IMG/VR virus record: IMGVR_UViG_3300034105_001925
Span: 1 to 28,907 of that record
Reading direction: 5' to 3' (one strand)
DNA length: 28,907 nt
DNA from: a virus
Part shown: positions 24,506-28,907 of the stretch, in pieces
Layout of the letters: every line of letters starts with the position of its first letter
How positions within the stretch are numbered: the first letter of the stretch is position 1
The notes under the pieces: generated by a model
Database searches by the model: none
What the model was told of the DNA's origin: nothing
What the model saw: only the letters and a program-made list of their open reading frames with translations
Program-made: the position numbers and the translations under genes

Positions 24506-25837
24506 ATGGCTAAAAAGACAGGTAAACGTTCAGCTGCATCTAATGACTTTTTAGAGCCATTTGCACCAACAAGCGTAAGTGCTACGGATGTTGGAACAGG
24601 CAGAGCGTTTAACAATGGCGCAGCAACAGTTACATTTTCTTTGCCTGCATTATCTCCTGCTGCTACATCATTTACCGTAACTTCATCTCCTGGCGGATAT
24701 ACTGGAACTGGATCATCTTCTCCAATTACAGTAACTGGACTTCAGTCTGCCACTGCTTATACATTTACAGCAACTGCTACTAACGCTTCTGGAACTTCTC
24801 AGGCATCTACAGCATCAGCTTCTATTACCGCAACAACAGTTCCTGCTCAAATGGCAGCTCCAACCCCTACTGCTGGAGTTAATCAAAACTCTATTGCTTT
24901 TTCAGCCCCAGCAACTGGTGGAAAAACTATAAGTAGTTACACAGTAACTGGATCTGATGGCACATCTGGAACAGGCGCTACTTCTCCAATTACTATTGCT
25001 GACACTGGTGGAACTTCACAGACTTATACAGTTACTGCTACTAACGATAACGGAACAAGCGTTGCTTCCGCTGCGTCTGGTTCTATTACTACATTATCCC
25101 CCTTCTTTCCACCGTTTTTCCCTCCATTTTTTCCATTCTTCCCATTCTTCCCACCATTCTTTCCACCATTCTTTCCATTCTTTCCACCGTTTTTCCCACC
25201 AACATTTGGCCCATTCTTCCCACCGTTCTTCCCATTCTTTCCACCGTTCTTCCCACCAACATTTGGTCCGTTCTTCCCACCATTCTTCCCAACATTCTTT
25301 ATTGGCCAACCACCACCTGCTGGGCCAGGTAGCAAAGGATCACTTGGACCTAACGTACTTGTTAGAGGAGAAAATGGTTTAATTCGTGCACAAGACTTGG
25401 TAGTTGGAGATGTCGTTAAATCTCTTGATATTCCAGGAATTCCACAAAACTTTACAACTATTGGAACAACTGCAGAAGAACTTGCTGAGATGTCCTGGGA
25501 TACAGAGTCTGTGTTATCAGCAACTCCAGTACTAACTACAATTAATAGAGTACAGATCATACAAAGAACAGGTGCAGTGTCTGTAAATGCTGAAGTGCTT
25601 ACAAGAAACCACTACCTACTTATTGAAAGAAATGAAGTTGTAAAAGCTATAAAAGCTGGAGATCTTTTAGAAACAGATAAAATGTTTGATTATAACACAT
25701 CTACATTTGTTAATATAACTGAGCTAGAGTTTTTAGATATCACATATTATGCGTACAGCATTAACTGTGAACCTTACGACTTCTATTTAACAGAGCATAC
25801 ATTAACATTTGATAATAATGAATGGTATCCAGAATAG
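24506..25837 (+). CDS. FN3-FN3-PFFP-Hint protein, 443 aa
   Basis: Two FN3-like domains (about 15-110 and 112-197), a 65-residue PFFP linker (199-264) and a C-terminal Hint domain (about 279-443). The Hint start S279-LGPNVLV aligns with the C-x-x-P-x-T-x-V start of inteins and BIL domains, with Ser instead of Cys. RAQDLVVGDVV, block B T366-R-N-H369 and block F YAYSINCEPYDFYLTEH are all present. The usual C-terminal His-Asn and extein are absent because the protein ends there, so N-terminal cleavage, not splicing, would be expected if active. Likely a virion surface protein. Confidence 0.85.
   Translation: MAKKTGKRSAASNDFLEPFAPTSVSATDVGTGRAFNNGAATVTFSLPALSPAATSFTVTSSPGGYTGTGSSSPITVTGLQSATAYTFTATATNASGTSQASTASASITATTVPAQMAAPTPTAGVNQNSIAFSAPATGGKTISSYTVTGSDGTSGTGATSPITIADTGGTSQTYTVTATNDNGTSVASAASGSITTLSPFFPPFFPPFFPFFPFFPPFFPPFFPFFPPFFPPTFGPFFPPFFPFFPPFFPPTFGPFFPPFFPTFFIGQPPPAGPGSKGSLGPNVLVRGENGLIRAQDLVVGDVVKSLDIPGIPQNFTTIGTTAEELAEMSWDTESVLSATPVLTTINRVQIIQRTGAVSVNAEVLTRNHYLLIERNEVVKAIKAGDLLETDKMFDYNTSTFVNITELEFLDITYYAYSINCEPYDFYLTEHTLTFDNNEWYPE
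25100..25293 (+). repeat. In-frame PFFP coding repeat, long array
   Basis: About 190 bp of near-identical 9- to 12-bp units encode PFFP blocks, broken twice by a Thr-Phe-Gly-containing spacer. It is similar to 17057-17136. Confidence 0.85.
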
Positions 25838-25849
25838 TTAGGATAAAAG

Positions 25850-26356
25850 ATGATTATAGATAATAATAATCAATCTATAAGATTTAGTCCTGACATAAAA
25901 CAATATCCAAAAGAATTATTTGGATCTTGGTTCTGTTTTACAAAAGTAGAAGATCATCCAATTATTGCAGGAATGTGTTCTGTTTACTTTAATGACGAAC
26001 ATCCAAGTGGGACAATGATAGTATCTAACTATATACTAGATCAATATCCAGACATATATGCCACCTGGGATAAAGATTATATGTCAAATAAAATGTTTGT
26101 ATCTCCAAAATTAAGAAAAAATGGAATAGGAAAAAATGCACTTATTGTTGGGGATCAATTTATTAAGTTTTTAGGAAATGAATTAAAGTATATCTACGGA
26201 GAACATGAAAATGGAGATTTTCTTTTTAATGGAGCATACTCTTTAAATAAAAAAAATAATAATAAAGATGTTAATGATTCTGACATGTTTGATTTTAGAG
26301 ACCCAGCATACCCAATAATACATTTTGATAAAAGGTTTATAAAATATGAAGTATAA
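25850..26356 (+). CDS. GNAT-like acetyltransferase, 168 aa
   Basis: MFVSPKLRKNGIGKNALIVGDQFI (residues 82-105) fits GNAT motif A (R-x-x-G-x-G, acetyl-CoA pyrophosphate binding) after a beta strand. The preceding strands (GSWFCFTKVED, MIVSNYILDQ) fit the fold. Proteins of this size usually acetylate amines. Substrate unknown. It opens the AT-rich modification cluster and is 12 bp after the Hint gene. Confidence 0.6.
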   Translation: MIIDNNNQSIRFSPDIKQYPKELFGSWFCFTKVEDHPIIAGMCSVYFNDEHPSGTMIVSNYILDQYPDIYATWDKDYMSNKMFVSPKLRKNGIGKNALIVGDQFIKFLGNELKYIYGEHENGDFLFNGAYSLNKKNNNKDVNDSDMFDFRDPAYPIIHFDKRFIKYEV

Positions 26357-26918
26357 ATATAGAGATATAAAAGTATTTACAAAAAATATACCCACATTAA
26401 AATTTGAAAATATTTTATCTTTAAATAATAATAGATATAAAGAAATATATACTTATGATAATTTTAAAAAAATAGGATACAAAAAAAATAGTAATTCTAA
26501 AAATATATTTCAAGAATATAATATAGAGATATATAATGTATATAAAGAAATATCAAAGCTATTAAATGAAGCCTGTAATCATTATCTAATAGATCAAAAT
26601 CGGCAAAATTACTTTATTAAAGGTAAAGTATTTGAGTATAACAAAGATCATAACAATGAAGTTTTTGATTTTCCTGGAAGAGATATTCCAATTTTTCATG
26701 GGTATGTTATTTTGGGGGAAGAGGGCTTGAAGCAAACATACTATACCAATAAGAGTAAAAAAGAGTTTATTTTTAGTAAAAACACAATTACACTCTCATC
26801 ACCAACAAATCTTATAAATAACAAAGTTAGCAACAGCTGCAAAGTTATAGAGTATTATATATCACCATTATCGTCTATTATTCAAAATGAAGAAGGTCTT
26901 TGGGTTCCAATTTTATAA
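26346..26918 (+). CDS. Hypothetical protein, 190 aa, possibly inactive cupin-like
   Basis: Overlaps the previous gene by 11 bp. Very AT-rich, Lys/Asn/Tyr-rich. The C-terminal part (IPIFHGYVILGEEGLKQTYY, EFIFSKNTITLSSPT, CKVIEYYISPL) reads like the strands of a double-stranded beta helix, and it lies beside two oxygenase genes. However, the His-x-Asp metal motif is missing, so it may be a degenerate relative. No confident family. Confidence 0.6.
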   Translation: MKYKYRDIKVFTKNIPTLKFENILSLNNNRYKEIYTYDNFKKIGYKKNSNSKNIFQEYNIEIYNVYKEISKLLNEACNHYLIDQNRQNYFIKGKVFEYNKDHNNEVFDFPGRDIPIFHGYVILGEEGLKQTYYTNKSKKEFIFSKNTITLSSPTNLINNKVSNSCKVIEYYISPLSSIIQNEEGLWVPIL

Positions 26919-26932
26919 ACATAAATTTATGG

Positions 26933-26938
26933 TATAGT
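26933..26938 (+). promoter_or_regulatory. Leaderless -10 box (TATAGT)
   Basis: TATAGT, exactly 6 nt, ATG at 26945; supports that start over one at 26900. Confidence 0.55.
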
Positions 26939-26944
26939 AGTTAT

Positions 26945-27538
26945 ATGAAATCTTACAGTAAAGATAATTTCTTGAGCAGTGATAATTTTAATGAAGTTTA
27001 TGCTAATTGCATAGAAAAAAGTAAAAGTTTTACAAGTGAACATTATGCAAGTGGGTATGGCAGATATGGTATTTTTATAGACTTTTCAAAAGAAATTCAA
27101 GATATTTTTGTTAAAAAAGCAAGAGAAGCCTTTGAGACAGAGGATTTATTTATTACTTACTCCCAGCTAGTTAAATACCAGATAGTAGAAAATAATATTC
27201 CAAGGCTTACCCCCCATATTGATAAGCTGCCAAGCACACGTATTATAGACTTATGTATTGACACAACATTAAAGGACTGGGGTCTTTTAGTTAATGATAA
27301 TCTATTTATAGATAAACCTAACACGGCAATATTTTTATATGGACAAGAAGAAACTCATTCCAGACCAGAATATACGTCAAATAATTCAGAAGACTACTCT
27401 TTACAGTTATTTATAAATTTTGCACCTAAAGATTTTTGGTTTTTTAAAGGAGATTATAAAAAAGCTTTAAAATATATGACTCCTTCACCAATTATGTATA
27501 ATAAAGAAAATACATCAATTACCATGATACAAAAATAA
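26945..27538 (+). CDS. Putative 2OG-Fe(II) oxygenase-like protein, 197 aa
   Basis: Start MKSYSKDNFLSSDNF at 26945 rather than 26900. H91-x-D93 (TPHIDKLPSTRIIDLCID) and a distal H138 (ETHSRPEY) match the facial triad of 2-oxoglutarate/Fe(II) oxygenases. The surrounding strands (WGLLVND, TAIFLYG, LFINFAP) fit a double-stranded beta helix. A 2OG-binding Arg/Lys is not certain. Substrate unknown. It resembles small phage oxygenases beside fibre genes. Confidence 0.6.
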   Translation: MKSYSKDNFLSSDNFNEVYANCIEKSKSFTSEHYASGYGRYGIFIDFSKEIQDIFVKKAREAFETEDLFITYSQLVKYQIVENNIPRLTPHIDKLPSTRIIDLCIDTTLKDWGLLVNDNLFIDKPNTAIFLYGQEETHSRPEYTSNNSEDYSLQLFINFAPKDFWFFKGDYKKALKYMTPSPIMYNKENTSITMIQK

Positions 27539-27549
27539 ATATTTGTTTT

Positions 27550-27578
27550 TTGCAATAAACATTTTTTTATGCTATAAT
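27550..27578 (+). promoter_or_regulatory. Sigma70-type promoter (TTGCAA-N17-TATAAT)
   Basis: TTGCAA (27550-27555), 17 bp, consensus TATAAT (27573-27578) with TGC before it. The leader has GGGGAT before the ATG at 27608. Confidence 0.65.
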
Positions 27579-27607
27579 AAATTATAACCTTAAAAGATGG
27601 GGATCTT

Positions 27608-28318
27608 ATGGATATTTATAATGAAAACGAAAATCACTGGTTTACTAAAGATAGGTCTGAAACAGCTTCAGACAGAGTTGCACGAATAATGCCTCAAAGT
27701 AATATTAATGTTAGTAATCCAGGATTAGGTTTAAATATTTATCATAATGTTTTTTCTAAAGATGATTCTGAAAGATATATTAATACTCTTGAGCATAATT
27801 TGTCTGGAGATAAAAAATATAAATGGTCAAAAGCCAAGGTAACAAATTCTGATGCTCCAATTAAAAAAGCAAGAGATTGTGTAGACTTTAAATATAAGCA
27901 AGAAAATCTTGGGCCAAGAGATGAATCTAATGAAGACTTAATTGATCTTCATGAAGAGATCTACCAAAAGCTAAAGATGTGTATAAATGATTATGCACAT
28001 TATTGGGGAATCAATGTTACATATTACGAAGCTTTTAACTTTGTAAAATATGAAGGAGAAGGAACTCATTTTAATATTCATGCTGATCATGGTCCAGCAT
28101 ATAACTGTACTGTGTCTGCTGTTATATATATTAACGATGATTATGAAGGCGGAGAAATTAAGTTTCCAAGATTAGATAATTTTGTTCATACTCCAAAAGT
28201 TGGAGATATAGCAATTTTTCCTTCAAACTATATTTATGAACATGCGTCATTACCAATGAAAACAGGAACTAAATATTGCGTTGTTATTATGACAGATATT
28301 AATGAACTGAGTCACTAA
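27608..28318 (+). CDS. Prolyl-4-hydroxylase-type 2OG-Fe(II) oxygenase, 236 aa
   Basis: THFNIHADHGPA gives H158-x-D160, then SAVIYINDDYEGGEIKFPRLD, a VGDIAIFPSNYIYEHAS strand with H212, and TGTKYCVVIMTD with K222 to bind 2-oxoglutarate. This is the complete P4Hc signature. Such enzymes hydroxylate proline (or other residues) in proteins using O2 and 2-oxoglutarate, and are frequent in environmental phages. A collagen-like fibre with Y-position Pro and two PFFP-rich proteins in the same window are plausible targets. Own promoter at 27550-27578. Confidence 0.88.
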   Translation: MDIYNENENHWFTKDRSETASDRVARIMPQSNINVSNPGLGLNIYHNVFSKDDSERYINTLEHNLSGDKKYKWSKAKVTNSDAPIKKARDCVDFKYKQENLGPRDESNEDLIDLHEEIYQKLKMCINDYAHYWGINVTYYEAFNFVKYEGEGTHFNIHADHGPAYNCTVSAVIYINDDYEGGEIKFPRLDNFVHTPKVGDIAIFPSNYIYEHASLPMKTGTKYCVVIMTDINELSH

Positions 28319-28907
28319 TGAACAAGTTGGCAATCTTTAGATCTTTTAGGCCTTGGCTAAATAAGGATAGTGTTTCTGTTCCAGCACCAACACAGAATGT
28401 TATTCCTCAATGGTATAAAGATGCAGACAGATTTGCAAAAAATCCAATTAACAATGAATATTATAATGCACCAAAAGAAACTTGCCCCTTTCCAAAAGAC
28501 GGTACAGCAGATGACTATGGAAAAATTCCTACATGGAAAGCATGTCCAGCAATTATGGATGCATTTTCAACAGGGTATGTTTTTAAAACTCCTTGCGATT
28601 TAGTATTTTCTAAAAATACACAAGGAGTTATTGGTGTAAAAATTGAAGATAAAAGATATCAAGATTTTTGTACACAAAGACCTCCAATGCCACAGTTTGA
28701 GCACCCAAAAGGATTCTATCAGCATCATTTTGCCTGGAGTTCAGATTGGGGACTTGAGCTTCCAGAAGGTTACAGTGCGTTATTTATGACACCAATGAAT
28801 AGGTTTGATTTACCATTTTTAAATACAACAGGGATTGTTGACTCAGACAAGGTTCATTTGCTTGGAAGCTTTCCATTCTTTATTGCAGAAGGTTGGGAAG
28901 GAACAAT
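28318..28907 (+). CDS. Conserved phage protein, C-terminus cut by window edge
   Basis: ATG at 28318 overlaps the previous stop (TAATG). About 196 residues are visible: MNKLAIFRSFRPWLNKDS, PQWYKDADRF, PTWKACPAIMDAFSTGYVF, then DFCTQRPPMPQFEHP and HHFAWSSDWGLELPEGYS. I recognise this as a conserved protein of environmental and T4-like phages (DUF6065-like, not certain). Coupling to the hydroxylase suggests a role in the same modification. Function unknown. Confidence 0.75.
   Translation, partial: MNKLAIFRSFRPWLNKDSVSVPAPTQNVIPQWYKDADRFAKNPINNEYYNAPKETCPFPKDGTADDYGKIPTWKACPAIMDAFSTGYVFKTPCDLVFSKNTQGVIGVKIEDKRYQDFCTQRPPMPQFEHPKGFYQHHFAWSSDWGLELPEGYSALFMTPMNRFDLPFLNTTGIVDSDKVHLLGSFPFFIAEGWEGT

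Noticed and set aside
25100-25293. Regularly spaced repeats resembling a CRISPR array
   Set aside because: Units are 9-12 bp without unique spacers and encode an in-frame PFFP tract; no cas genes are present.
25024-25560. Minus-strand frame encoding NGGKNGGKNG-type repeats
   Set aside because: It is the antisense reading of the PFFP array; the plus-strand frame has FN3 and Hint domains on both sides, so the minus frame is a by-product.

Overview
This window is part of a tailed-phage genome, most likely one infecting an AT-rich actinobacterium such as a freshwater Nanopelagicales (acI)-type host. This host assignment is inference. It rests on tightly packed strand-coherent blocks of tiny genes, DUF932 and GP88-family phage proteins, many promoters placed so that the mRNA would begin exactly at the start codon (leaderless, common in actinobacteria), TANNNT -10 boxes, CRP/GlxR-type palindromes, and arrays of tail-fibre proteins. 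No terminase, capsid, polymerase or integrase gene is visible, so this is an interior piece of a larger genome.

Positions 1-9.74 kb: about 35 small minus-strand genes, mostly 30-140 residues and many with Cys pairs, in successive operons with ATGA or TAATG overlaps. Larger landmarks are a DUF932 protein (1547-2563), a tRNA-Asp (1434-1507) and a GP88-family protein (5916-6641). The operons are separated by gene-free cassettes built from the same parts: a 25-bp stem-loop after several operons, a CCCGGG palindrome, a CRP-like TGTGA-N6-TCACA site, and a promoter of unusual design (TGTCAG, exactly 10 bp, TANNNT). I count 16 exact copies of that promoter, 13 on the minus and 3 on the plus strand. 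Two perfect DnaA boxes lie next to one cassette (5819-5838).

Positions 9.74-10.05 kb: a divergent switch with CRP-like sites and TGTCAG promoters facing both ways. To its right (10.05-11.4 kb) is a short plus-strand set of tiny genes, including a duplicated promoter-gene module and a pair of microproteins sharing a CCxxCxC motif.

Positions 11.6-25.8 kb: host recognition and lysis. There are small structural proteins, a holin-like membrane protein, a GT32-type glycosyltransferase on the minus strand, a candidate 52-nt C-rich-loop RNA (13651-13702), and three sets of tail-fibre or adhesin genes. These include a collagen-like fibre, FN3 proteins with PFFP-repeat linkers, and an FN3-PFFP protein ending in a Hint (intein/hedgehog-like) domain. 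A secreted lytic-transglycosylase-like gene on the minus strand sits between fibre sets.

Positions 25.8-28.9 kb: an AT-rich modification cluster with a GNAT-like protein, an unassigned protein, two 2-oxoglutarate/Fe(II) oxygenase-like proteins (one clear prolyl-4-hydroxylase type), and a conserved phage protein cut by the window edge. A testable idea is that the hydroxylase and acetyltransferase modify the collagen-like and proline-rich fibres encoded just upstream.
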